Assembly: GCA_016648135.1 (NCBI GenBank)
Contig: JADDOH010000477.1
Span: 310,001-374,000 of the forward strand
Length of the DNA: 64,000 nt
DNA from: Agrypnia vestita
Lineage: Eukaryota; Arthropoda; Insecta; Trichoptera; Phryganeidae
Direction of reading: 5' to 3'
Part shown: positions 1 through 9,802 of the stretch, one piece after another
Layout: every line of letters starts with the position of its first letter
How positions within the stretch are numbered: position 1 is the stretch's first letter
Translations under genes and position numbers: made by a program
The notes under the pieces: model-generated
The model's input: the letters and a program-made list of their open reading frames with translations, nothing else
Told to the model about the DNA's origin: nothing
Databases searched by the model: none

Positions 1-1237
1 TATTGAAAGTGCTAATAACAAAATGAAAGATAATTTACGTTTAAAAAGTAAGTATTAAATAAGATATTACACTTTAAACTTTCGAAAAATGCACTGCATA
101 TTTTGACATTTCATAGGCAATATATGAGGTTAGGTTAGGTGATTAGGTTTGGTTTGGTTAGGTTATTAGGTTTGGTTAGGTTAGGTTATTAGGTTTGGTT
201 TGTTTAATTTAGATTACGATTATTTTAGTTAGATTAAATTAAGAGGACATTAAATTATATAGTGAAATACTTATTTTCATTGTATGAACAATGGGACCAT
301 ATTCTTGGATTATTCCGGGCCATACTCGTTGTCTTTGCTTTTACGCCGAGTCACTTGTGGATTCAAAGCGATACGAGACAGTCAAAATGTAGCAGATAAT
401 TATTCTCAGGGCCCCGAATCGGGTAAAGTACAATTTATTTAACTTATTCTGATATAATAGCAATAGTAAAACACTTTGGTTGTAGTTTTTTTTTATTATA
501 AGCAGGGCCCGAGTGCGCGCAGCGTACATTTTATATGTGACAACAATGGCTGCAGTAGCCGTTGAAATATAGATAATTTCATTAAAATCGGAGGAATGCG
601 CGATCTTCTAGAATCTCCTGTAAATATCCCAGTACATTCAAAACCTTTTTAATCTTAGCTGTGGAACACTTATCATTTGGCGCTTTCGGACAAATATAAC
701 CTTAAAATTTACCAGGATATACAAGTAATATTTAATACTTCTATTTCTCTAATGCACGGGATGACATAAATCCACGATGAAACACTTTTTCACTTTAAAC
801 TTAGTATAATAACAAACCTATAGTATGTTTCCTAAATTGTATAGCTCAAAATTTTCCATTGATTGCATAAATTCTTTATTTTCTGTTAAACGAACCGCGC
901 TGGGCCATTAATAATTTTCATGCTACCCCTATGTTTCTATTTCTTGTAAAATTTAACTTAATTTTAAATTTTTATTTTTTGTGCAATTTCGTCTCACTAA
1001 ATTTTAATTCTACATTTTGTAAATCTGAGAGAGAAATTTTGTCTAATATTTTAAATAAACCTGTAAAATTTTTGTCAACATACAGCATAATTTTTATTTC
1101 ACAATATACCCTCTATCTAAAGTTGTAGCTACTTAAAATATATTTTTTTTTGTAATCGAAAGAACCCCTTTCTCATGCGTGAACCTTCTGACTAGCCGGT
1201 GAATGAAGTTGCCTGTAAGTCTGAGGAGTATTCATAA
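1..1237. other. AT-rich non-coding stretch with a TTAGG-like patch
   Basis: No gene is visible. Positions 126-210 hold clustered TTAGGT and TTAGGTTTGG motifs, related to the arthropod telomere unit TTAGG but too irregular for a telomeric array. The rest is AT-rich sequence in which I recognise neither a coding signature nor a repeat family found elsewhere in the window. Confidence 0.5.
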
Positions 1238-1945
1238 CTCTTAAAAGATTGTGATAAAAAATACCTTTGGGGACGGTGATGTAACACAGCGTTACCTGAT
1301 TAAAAATCAGCATAATTTTTTATATGTGAAAAAAATAAATAAATATATATATATATATATATATATACGATACAAATAAGACTTTTTAAAAGTCCCTTTA
1401 TATAATAATGTAAGATAAACGTACATATTTGCATTATTTTAATAAATTATTGTAAAAATCATGGCATATCGAATTTGCGTGCACTTCCGCTGACGTAGCA
1501 TTAGCAACTGATTTCAACTACGCGGTCGCCAGCTCACGTCAGTCGCCTGCACACCGTCTTTGTCTAACACGTGTTACCCGAAACTACCGTACTCTTTCTA
1601 TATTCGTATATATATATGTTTTCGCTTTCGCCGAAACCCAAGCAACCGCCATCTCTGTCCTACATGAAATGTGTGGTATTGTCGTGCTCTTTCTTGCTCG
1701 ATTTAACTGCGATGTGCAATATTCTTCTCTCTTTTACACACTGGCCGAAAGTACGAGAGTAATGAATAAATATTTTTTAACTAAGAAATCCGTACATTTC
1801 TAACAGTTTAATTTAGTCATTTTGGTGTGAAAACGTCTATTCGATGATTACAAAAGAATGTGACGTTTTAGTTTTCGTAAATAAGGTAGATATTTCATAT
1901 TTTCTATGACAGGTAAACCTACGTTACATCATCGATACACAGGAG
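1238..1945 (+). mobile_element. Non-autonomous DNA transposon, family N1 copy 1
   Basis: This is one of three copies of the same non-coding repeat; the others lie at about 32.4 and 47.2 kb. Near the left end is CGGTGATGTAAC and near the right end its imperfect reverse complement GTTACATCATCG. Between them all copies share landmarks in the same order: CTTCCGCTGACGT, GCGGTCGCCAGC, CACGTGTTACCCG, CATCTCTGTCCTACATGAA and GAGTAATGAATAAAT. A (TA)n microsatellite at about 1343-1366 is private to this copy. No transposase is encoded, so I infer a MITE-like element mobilised in trans. Exact ends are uncertain because the outermost bases do not pair well. Confidence 0.6.
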
Positions 1946-2547
1946 GTTAATAAGTGGAACAGCTCGTCGGTAATGCAACGACATAAGATATACAAAATGT
2001 TGGAATAGTTGAATGAGAGAAGCGGCTCCCCTTGCGCCCCTGGTTGAAGTCCGCTACCCTTGCGTGTTCCAGAAGCGAGGTTGCGGCATCGACCAGCCTC
2101 GATCAGAATGCGCATCACGTACGCCGACGATGATTTGAATGCTGGAAATGGTTATCGAACGCGTAGACAATCAAAAGTCAACCGTACAAGCAAGTTTCGC
2201 TTGTAATGAAATTAGCCTGACGATATTTACCCTAATCGGTACTAACCGCCAGGTAGTGATCACAAAACCCGACTCGGTTCTTTTCTATGTGTAACTGCCT
2301 TTATTTACTGTACGGTTTAGTAAGAGATTTAGATTTTCGAACATATTTCTGCTAAATTCTTTTTTAACTCACTGAAATATAAATGCTGAAAAAAAACAAA
2401 ACAAATTATTCATCGAATGACTTATTTTTATTTTCAAATTTTAAATTTATGAAGTTTCTCTCCTAGAGCAGCATCGCCATAAACCGAAAAATGCCGGATT
2501 TTACTATGAATGCCAATTTAAATGCCTAGTCACTATTTATGATGTAA
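1946..2547. other. Non-coding stretch, nothing recognised
   Basis: I see no coding frame of substance, RNA gene or repeat shared with the rest of the window. About 2020-2110 is less AT-rich than its surroundings, but I cannot assign it a role. Confidence 0.4.
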
Positions 2548-3023
2548 CTAGCTGTAACCCGTGCTTCTCGTGGATCTTTTGCGTTAAACCAAATGCCGTA
2601 GACCATTTGTCTTTGGACCTTTTATCGTTTGATCAAACGTCAATGGACCTTTTGTCTTAAGACCAAATGCACCTGGACCTTTTGTCGTTGGACCAAATGT
2701 CTGTGGACCTACTATCGTTGGACTAAATGTCAGTAGACCTTTTGTCTTTAGACCAAATGTCTGTGGACCTATTGTCGTTGCACCTAATGTCTGAGAACCT
2801 ATTGTAGTTGGACCAAATGTCTGTAGACCTTTTGTCGTTGAACCAAATGTCTGTGGACCTTTTGTCGTTGGACCAAATATCCGTGCACCTTTTTATCGTA
2901 CTCAAAAAATCTAAAAAGAAAAAAGAAAATAAAAATTACGGATGTTAAATGAAATTACGGACGTCACAGGAAGTTGCGGACTGACAGACACACAATGAAA
3001 TTATTCATATTATTATGTAAGAC
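2548..3023 (-). mobile_element. Helitron-like element carrying a minisatellite
   Basis: Read on the minus strand, the element ends in GGGTTACAGCTAG followed by T, the CTAG-type 3' terminus of Helitrons inserted between A and T. Its other end contains TAATTTCATTGTGTGTCTG, matching the 5' region of related pieces at about 7.95, 23.85, 25.76 and 45.9 kb. Between the ends lies a 30-bp minisatellite (separate entry). There is no Rep-helicase coding, so it would be non-autonomous. The 3' terminus is better supported than the 5' terminus, whose flanking base does not fit the usual A. Confidence 0.45.
2599..2895. repeat. 30-bp minisatellite
   Basis: About nine to ten head-to-tail copies of a 30-bp unit that alternates the half-motifs GGACCTTTTGTCGTT and GGACCAAATGTCTGT. 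Units diverge by a few bases each and the outer ones are most degraded. The unit length is a multiple of three, so the minus strand reads as an open repeat of TDIWSNDKRS-like residues. That frame is a by-product of the repeat and not a gene. Confidence 0.85.
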
Positions 3024-3113
3024 TACTGTGTCTATAACAATTACCTATTTATGGTGAAATCTTTTTATTCTTTTGTTTTATTTACGCTTCAACATGCCAC
3101 GAGGTCCAATTAC

Positions 3114-3244
3114 AGAAGCGAAACACATCACAAAATATCCAGGCTTGAGTAAATCACATACATTAATTTTGACCTCACCGGGAATCAAACCCAGAATCCT
3201 CGGTGTGAAAAGCCAGTGTCATACCCACTGGGCTACGAGGGCCG
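3114..3244 (-). mobile_element. tRNA-headed SINE, family S2 copy 1
   Basis: On the minus strand the 5' part looks like a tRNA. It has an A-box-like AGCCCAGTGGGTATGAC and a B-box-like GGGTTTGATTCCC ending in CCGGTGAGGTCAA. It is followed by a unique body (TTAATGTATGTGATTTACTC and CTTCTGTAATTGG regions) that is shared with the copy at 24.9-25.06 kb, so this is a dispersed SINE and not a tRNA gene. Pol III internal-promoter transcription is expected for such elements. The acceptor stem does not close as in a real tRNA. Confidence 0.6.
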
Positions 3245-3249
3245 CCTGC

Positions 3250-4798
3250 AATGTAAGAGTACCGTATATACAATTAACGATGTAATTTAATTTTTAATAA
3301 TTTAATTAATTTTAAAAGAAATGGTTTTCTATTCCTGGATTTTCAGCTTCGAAATCCTGCAATTTTTATATTTATCCTTGTGATTTATCAAGGTGTAAGG
3401 TAAGTATTTAATATAATTTTTCTTCACGATTTTCTAAATTATCAAAATCTCTCATCGACAGGTGAAGAATTAAAATGATTATTATTAATGTCTTTTTTAC
3501 GTATACTTGTATAGTAATCATTATTTAATAATTGAGGCAACATTTTTTCCATTGAACACTAATTTGTATAACGTTATTATATGCATAATCTCATAAATAT
3601 ATATGCAAATTTTGAGAATTTCTATCGATAATAGGTCATTTTTTTAATAATCAAAATCGTAATGATAGATTTTGTAAAACTCTTTATTATTTCTGGTATC
3701 AAAAATACACTTTACTCCCTTATAATTCTATTCCGGAAATATATTATAATTAATATCGTTAATATATGGACTCCCAAAACAATGTTTTTTTCAATCAATA
3801 AATTACGAATATAACATAGACAAAGAATGGAAGAAGCAGTGAGACCAAAAACACTTTCATTTTCTCCCAAGCGTCTCCGTACACTTAAGCGAATTACATT
3901 CACTATCCTCGTCATAAAAAGCACCAAGCAGCAAGACTACTCACATCAACCGGTGATCTGCAAGTGTATGCGTATTACGAATACACTTGCAGATAAAGTG
4001 CGTCATAAATATTTGATACCTGAGCAATGAAAAGTTTCCGCGCTCGGGGGGGGAGGGTCGTTTGATTTACCTTCATCCCCTAATATTGTAATGTCAGCGG
4101 TTTACAATAAAAGTATAACGAGCGGGGAATTGAATGGGAATCCGAAACGGAAAGTTGAACCGGAAAGATTACAGTTTTACGACCAGGGAAAGTGATTTTC
4201 AGTAAGGACGTCTCTTTGGACACATTTCCACAGTAAATTCATCAAATAAAATGTTACACGTACCACGTAAAATAACATGATTAAGAAATATTTAAGAATT
4301 TTATTTTTTATGATTCCGTGAACCTACAAGTTTTTAATATCGTTGTAATTTACAAAAAACCCTGAAGATGGAAAGGTTTTTCCGTGACATGTAGGTTTAA
4401 TTAATAAAATACAAGTAGATACATATCAAAAACAAAATTAATTTTTAATCAGTTATAGATTTTATTGGCACTTATAAACGTGTCTCCACTCTTGTACAAG
4501 CAATCTGATTCTTAAGATCTTATTCTTAATAATTTTTTATTTTTTATTTTTCATTAATTGGTTTTCTTACAGCGATATAATTAATAAATCTTGAAAAAAA
4601 AATTATTGATGTACAAAGCCTTGGGCCAATTACAAGAAAACACATATACACAAGAATATTATAGCAAGATCGATAAAAAAATAAAAAAAAACAATATGTC
4701 AAATAGTGAGTTTGTGTGAGTGTGTGTATTTGTGTGTTTTTATGTATCCGTGTGTGTATGCGTTTTTATGTGTTCGTGTGTGTGTTCACATGTGTGGG
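3250..4798. other. Non-coding stretch with a G-rich island and TG-rich run
   Basis: No gene recognised. About 4030-4215 is less AT-rich and contains a run of nine G; it has no recognised repeat and could be conserved non-coding DNA. From about 4697 to 4795 there is an imperfect TG/TTTATG-rich simple repeat (GTGTGTGTATTTGTGTG and similar), whose apparent cysteine/valine-rich reading frame is an artefact. Confidence 0.45.
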
Positions 4799-5131
4799 AA
4801 GAAAAATGTCATTAAAGAGTTAAGGTTGTTATTACGGTCGTTAGACATATTTAACTGTAATTTCGCATATTTTATACGCACCGTATGTATTACCGAGAAG
4901 CGAATCTCGACGCTTCGTTGGATACTTATCCAACGTTATCAGGAGGACGACCTTTACCCGCGTAGGTGGAGGTCAGACTCTCATCCTGACTGACCTCCAC
5001 CTCCGCGGGTAAAGGTCGCCCTCCTGATGACGTTGGATAAGTATCCAACGAAACGTCGAGATTCGCTTCTCGGTAGTACATATGGTGCGTATAAAAAATC
5101 CGAAATTACAGTTAAATAAGAAAAATGTCAT
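4799..5131. mobile_element. Palindromic hammerhead-ribozyme insertion, copy P1, with 14-bp target duplication
   Basis: The direct repeat AAGAAAAATGTCAT occurs at 4799-4812 and 5118-5131. Inside lie a 38-bp unpaired tail (4813-4850), a left arm (4851-4976), a 13-bp spacer and a right arm (4990-5115). The 126-bp arms are reverse complements with roughly nine mismatches. The arms carry a hammerhead core (separate entry). The architecture of direct repeat, one-sided tail and long palindrome recurs at 29.5 and 33.0 kb. Hammerhead motifs with a palindromic helix III are known from Penelope-like retroelements; that this is a non-autonomous member is inference. It sits at the end of a LINE open frame on the minus strand. 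Confidence 0.8.
5021..5060 (+). ncRNA. Hammerhead ribozyme motif in palindrome P1
   Basis: The right arm holds a complete small core. CUGAUGA is at 5024-5030, and helix II is 7 bp (GUUGGAU/AUCCAAC). GAAA is at 5050-5053, followed by CGUC with predicted cleavage after 5057. Helix I pairs CUC (5021-5023) with GAG (5058-5060). Helix III is only the self-complementary ACGU, so activity would be expected mainly as a dimer, as reported for Penelope-type hammerheads. The left arm carries the same motif on the minus strand with damage in both core boxes. Cleavage is predicted from sequence only. Confidence 0.75.
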
Positions 5132-5553
5132 CGCGCGAGTTTATACGTAACGGATTTTGTAAACTGCTCAAAAATTAAATATAAAATATCGAGATCATAG
5201 GTATCTAGAACTCTGTTAATAATACAGTTTTTACCGTAGTTTGTTCTCCAATGTTTTAAGTGGAAAAGGCGTGGTGCTCTTGTTCGTCTCTGCGGGACAT
5301 TAAAGTGTATCGAATTTAAAATTTCACGTGAATCTATGCGATTATAAAGTATTTTGTAAAGGTATTTAATAACGCTTATTGTTCGCATGTCTTCAAGAGT
5401 AGTTATCTCGTGGTACTTATATGAGCCGTCATAGTTATCGAAGTGGACGTGATTTTTGAAATTCAGTGTTTTTGTGAAAGTCTGCTGAATGCGTTCGAGA
5501 CTCTTTTTATGTATTTCGTAGTACGGATACCAAATTGGTGATGCGAATTCCAA
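5128..5553 (-). pseudogene. CR1/Jockey-type LINE, C-terminal end of reverse transcriptase ORF
   Basis: A 141-residue open frame opens with EFASPIWYPYYEIHKK and ERIQQTF, the signature that follows the RT domain in CR1/Jockey-type LINEs (LEYASVIWSPYY...IERVQ). It continues with TTLEDMRTI, a YKIL motif, FNVPQRRTRAPRLF and INRVLDTYDLDIL, the usual closing motifs of these proteins. RT motifs such as YADD and the endonuclease are absent, so this is a 5'-truncated copy. The stop falls inside the target duplication of palindrome P1, so the ribozyme element probably inserted at the 3' end of this LINE copy. Clade assignment is tentative. Confidence 0.7.
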
Positions 5554-5559
5554 AATGCT

Positions 5560-6945
5560 ATGTACATAACAGGAGAATATGCATCTTATTCTTATTCTTT
5601 CATAATCCTTACAATTTAGTTTTCATTACCAATTATTTATTTTCCAGAATATATTTTGAATTGTTATCAATATAACGCCTTTATTACGTTATATGATATC
5701 CAATATAATACGAAGAATTTAGTTAGATTAGAAGACCTTTAGTTATATTATTGTATTATATTTAATCATTTTACGATATTCTGTTCTCATATTTCTGTTA
5801 GTATAATTACGAATTACGGTACGGTAATTACGGATATGAAATTATTCCCATTCTTGTTTAATTTCTATATATCATAGAATCTGGTATCTGTATAGAAATA
5901 CGAAAATTAAGACACTCCATGACCACAAAATATACTACTTATTCTATCGAGTTTTAACTTTATTTGACCATTAAATTGGAATTATTTAATAATAAATTAA
6001 AATTAAAACAGTTGATTTCTAGCATGAATGCTCATTTGTATTTACGTTGGCTGAAGATCTAATTATTTCACAATCATCGTTTGATTAAGAGGTTACACCA
6101 CCGTGAGGCAAAAAAAAAAATTGACGTAACTATTGCATATATTAAATTTGTTTCACTTTCATTGTTTACGGCTTAAATCATTCGTTTTTTTTTCCATAAA
6201 CGAATTATTTTGAAAATATAAAAATAGCGAAGTTGTGTGCTGAACCACAAAGGTCCTTCTCCATGACGCTCGCAGCTGGTGGAGATAATCGTGTCACCAG
6301 GGTTTGAGTGTGAAATCAATATTTTAATTATTTTCTCGTTAATTGATGTAATGTTTTTGTATCCTGCAAATCAGATCAGTATGCGAAGAATTTTTTTTTT
6401 CTAAAAACATCTGATTTAAAATTTCGTATTTGTAATAAATCAGGTGATTTTTTGGAATCTTTGAATAGATAATGCTATATATTGTGTACTAATATGTAAC
6501 TTGTTATAAGCTGTAAAACAGCCATATTAATTTTATTCTCACAAATTTAATTATTTCATTTTGCTTGTTACTCTTATCTGTTACGAAATTGTATTCTAGA
6601 TTATCCTATTTACCGTGATTATTTTAACATATTTTATTTTATTGTATCATATTTTATAGATTGTTATTTGTGATTATATTATTTGATTGCGGTTATTTAC
6701 TAATTTTGTCTTATTTATTCACCATATTTTATAGATTTTCTATCCTGCTTTGCATACCAATTATATCATCTTTTTTTTTCTTATACTTTTAGCTAGCTTG
6801 CCATTACTTTTGTGGATCCATATGAAAGACGCCATTTTGATAAGAAATATTAAACTGTCGTTTGCATTTATTACTATTTTTTTCTGCATCTCGCTTGATA
6901 ATTTTATATATCTTAATATTTTAACAAAATGAGACGATATTCTGC
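5560..6945. other. AT-rich stretch, nothing recognised
   Basis: Very AT-rich with homopolymer runs and no recognised repeat shared with the rest of the window. Short open frames here are dominated by F, I, L, N and Y and look like chance. Confidence 0.45.
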
Positions 6946-6948
6946 GAT

Positions 6949-7436
6949 GACAATCTTAACCTGAAACTTCGACAGCGACTGGTCAAATGTTATATATGGT
7001 CAGTCCTGCTGTACGGAGTGGAATCGTGGACCCTCAAAGTGAGTAGCATGAACCGGCTGGAGGCGTTCGAAATGTGGATACATCGGAGAATGCTCCGGAT
7101 ACCCTGGACGGATATGGTCAGCAACACAAGAGTTCTTCAAAGAGCTAGAGTGAATAGAGAGTTGCTGACAAATATCAAAATCCGAAAGGTATCGTATTTG
7201 GGTCATGTGCTCAGAGGAGAAAAATATGAATTGCTCCACCTGATTCTTATGGGCAAGATAGAGGGTCGTAGAGGTGTTGGAAGGAGACAAATTTCCTGGC
7301 TCCGCAATATACGCGACTGGACGGGCATAAGAAGTGTTGGAGAGCTGTTTCGTGCTGCCCAGGACAGGGACGCTTTCTCTCGGGTGATAGTCAACGTTGG
7401 GGGGACCTGACATGACACCAAAAGAAGAAGAAGAAT
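6949..7436 (+). pseudogene. RTE-like LINE 3' fragment, family B copy 1, with (GAA)n tail
   Basis: The open frame reads through RLVKCYIWSVLLYGVESWTL, LEAFEMWIHRRMLRIPW, VSYLGHVLRGEKYELL, GRRGVGRRQISWLRNIRDW and ELFRAAQDRDAFSRVI. This is the typical post-RT C-terminal domain of RTE-type non-LTR retrotransposons. The frame is intact from the 5' truncation to GGT, then stops, and a short AAGAAGAAGAAG tail follows at 7422-7435, the microsatellite-type 3' end of such elements. RT and endonuclease domains are missing. Related fragments lie at 16.7-17.1 and 57.4 kb. It is a dead 5'-truncated insertion whose intact frame suggests moderate age. Confidence 0.8.
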
Positions 7437-7779
7437 ATTTTTGCTCTTGATTTTTACCGTATGTACTTTCTTTCAAAATAAATATCAGATGTCGATCTAA
7501 GGGGATAAAATTTTTAAAAAAGCTACCTACAAAACAGATATTTAGCGAGGTAGGCAGTGGCTGAGAGGCTTGTTACATATATATTATCCTGATTTATTTG
7601 CATTATGTGTACGTCACTAGCAATCAAATGTCTATCGTCCAATAAACGCCGATTCTTCTGTAACGAAATGAAATTAATGACTCAGATTATTTTTAGAATT
7701 TAAAGCTTTAATAGCTGTAGTTTGCGTCTTTGTTAATAAGCCCTTGTATATATTTAGAGCATATGTTTGGCGATCTACG

Positions 7780-7951
7780 AAGAGACGGCGTAGCAACATG
7801 CGTGAAACGGCCGGTTCGGGTTCGGTGACCCGGGATTTAAATCCGTCTCCGGCCGTTTTTGTAACCGTGAATTCGAACGATGTAACGGACGTTACAGTTA
7901 CGAAGTTACGAGGACAGGCAGACGGACAGACAACGAAATTATTATGTTTGA
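7780..7951 (-). mobile_element. Helitron-like 5' end fragment
   Basis: On the minus strand this begins TCAAACATAATAATTTCG directly after a host A, followed by TGTCTGTCTGCC. The same start occurs at about 23.85 kb (TCTCAATTATAATAATTTC) and 25.76 kb. TC at the 5' end preceded by A fits Helitron insertion. The 3' CTAG end is not identified here. The fragment abuts a LINE tail at 7952 and together they create a chimeric open frame. Confidence 0.4.
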
Positions 7952-7952
7952 T

Positions 7953-8597
7953 AACAGAGCATAAAAATAATTTTGTACCAAAATTCACAAAAACATTTTC
8001 ACAAAGATTTCACCTCTTCCAAGCACCAAAAATATTCAATACTCTTAACACTACACTAAAAAGTTTTAGCCATAGTCTCGCATATTTTTCTTCAAAAGTG
8101 AAACTATGGCTGCATGAAAAGGGAAGGAAGCATGTCCAAAACCTACTAAAATCCATGATATAAACTAAATTTGAAAAATACTAATCCTACAAGAACATTT
8201 ACTTTCATCTTTCTAAATACTTTTAATTGTTTTATTTTATTTTATTAAATATCCTATTCAGATCATTTTTTTCCTTTGTCTATAATAGAATTAATTAATA
8301 CCATTATTAGATTGTAAACATTTAATTCTTACTATTACTCAATTTTAATTGGCAATAATTTTGATTCACAAATGTTATATAAATACTAAATATTCTTGAA
8401 CATTATACTACTGGAAGAGCACTGTCTGCTATAATACAGTAAACTACTAGTGTAGCAGGCAGGGCATCAAATCAATTTAGTGTTTACTTGCTGCCAAGAC
8501 TCTCAGCAACAATGAAAAAAGCTTAATTTAATTTTGTAAACACTAATTGTAAACTTTGTAAACTTTGTAACATTGAATAAACATTGAATTGAATGAA
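7953..8597 (+). pseudogene. CR1-like LINE 3' fragment and 3' UTR
   Basis: The frame reads SQRFHLFQAPKIFNTL, SFSHSLAYFSSKVKLWL and stops at 8161. This resembles the extreme C-terminus of CR1-like LINE ORF2 proteins (APKIYNSLP...FKKKLKxWL). About 430 bp of UTR-like sequence follows and ends in the imperfect repeat CATTGAATAAACATTGAATTGAATGAA, a TTGAAT-type tail. Everything upstream, including RT and endonuclease, is lost. The open frame continues upstream only by chance into a Helitron-like piece. Confidence 0.6.
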
Positions 8598-8599
8598 CT

Positions 8600-8974
8600 A
8601 TTTCTTATTTTTGAAAATGTCAAGGAAAATGTAACCCTTTAATAATTTACTCAGAATATTAAGTTAGAAAATGATTTGTTTATTATTCTCGTGAAATCCT
8701 TCAATCGAGGGTTTTATTATGTTAACAATGCGGTGTTTTGAGCCGAGAAAGTGAATTCGGGGAAATCCACATAGAGGCTGAATTTCGTGATGTTTGTTGG
8801 GGCAGAGTTAAGGAAACACGTGCGTAGTAATATTATTCCGCCGAATAAATTGCGTCGAGTAAATCAGGCAGCGTAATACGTTAATGGCTGGAAACATAAA
8901 TTATTTTCGCGAGGTAATTGAAAGGAGCTTGTTACTGGAGGTGATTAGTGGAACGTGCGCTTTTCTCGCAAACA
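8600..8974. other. Repeat-free, GC-richer island
   Basis: From about 8690 to 8970 base composition rises and no transposon signature is seen. It contains TAATTGAAAGG and CATAAATTATTTTCGCG-type AT-core motifs embedded in mixed sequence, as often seen in conserved non-coding DNA near developmental genes. No reading frame or splice pattern supports an exon. The regulatory interpretation is inference. Confidence 0.3.
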
Positions 8975-9059
8975 ATCATCATCATCATCATCTTCATCCC
9001 CTTGTCCTAGTAGGTCTGGGGCCCAGAGACTCGACGAGGCTCCTTAAGCATGAGTCAAC
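8975..9059 (-). mobile_element. LINE 3' end, family D, part 1 of 2 (interrupted)
   Basis: On the minus strand this is the last stretch and (ATG)n-like tail of a LINE. It matches 23.66-23.745 kb (CCTACTAGGACAAGGGGAAG) in order and sequence. The rest of the same element continues at 11361, after a 2.3-kb insertion. The 8-bp site GAGTCAAC at 9052-9059 is duplicated as GAGTTAAC at 11361-11368. Confidence 0.8.
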
Positions 9060-9125
9060 TAGTGATGGGTCTGCTCTGTAGTACTGCATTACATTGCAGT
9101 GTACACTTCACACTTTTTGAAGTGT

Positions 9126-9438
9126 ATTTATTTATTTATTTAATGTTCATGGAAGACCAACAGCACAAAAAAAAAGCATAGAAAACATTGATACAATATA
9201 GATGGTCAATTACAGGTCTCCACATTTAGAAATATGTCAGTAATGATAAATATTTATGAATGACTAAGGCATATTAAAAATTATATAGAAAGAAAGAATA
9301 AAAAATTAAAACAAAAGAAAAAGAAACTTAATTATTACTTGGAAAAAAAATTCAGCATTCAAAATTTTTCTTAATCTTGTGTGGCTGCACTCGAACAGAT
9401 CAATATCCAATAATCTTATCAGTTTATTGCACACTAAA
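9126..9438 (-). mobile_element. CR1/Jockey-type LINE 3' end nested in the hAT-like element
   Basis: On the minus strand it reads NKLIRLLDIDLFECSHTRLR, the closing motif of CR1/Jockey ORF2, then 3' UTR and an (AAATA)n tail that abuts 9126. The UTR segment 9140-9300 is nearly identical to 31975-32150, implying the same fairly young family. Only the last residues of the protein remain. Confidence 0.65.
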
Positions 9439-9802
9439 AACTGTAGTGCACACTAAAAACTACACACACTTCAAAGTTATTGAAAGTATATACTTCAAAT
9501 AGTACATTTCATTTCAAAGCGAACACTACAAAGTACACACACTTCAAAGTTATCGAAAGTACGAGCACATACTTCAAATAGTAGATACATTTTTTATGTG
9601 AAATTTTTGGGAAGTCGATGTAGATAAATGAAGAAATTTTTGGAAATCGAAGCAACCCTCCCCTCCACGCTTTGAAAAAATTTTGGGACCGAACGAAGAA
9701 ATCTCTGGAAACTGAAACAACCCCCCCACCCCATGGTTGGCGACCTCTTTTTTTTAGGTCGCCAAATGTTATTTTACCGAAAAATGTCGATATATTCATA
9801 TA

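Noticed and set aside
2599..2895. CRISPR-like array
   Set aside because: The 30-bp units are directly contiguous, without unique spacers; this is a minisatellite in a eukaryotic genome.
7744..8163. 139-residue open frame on the plus strand
   Set aside because: It is a chimera: the first part translates a Helitron-like fragment and the second the C-terminus of a CR1-like LINE. The junction at 7951/7952 coincides with the Helitron end.
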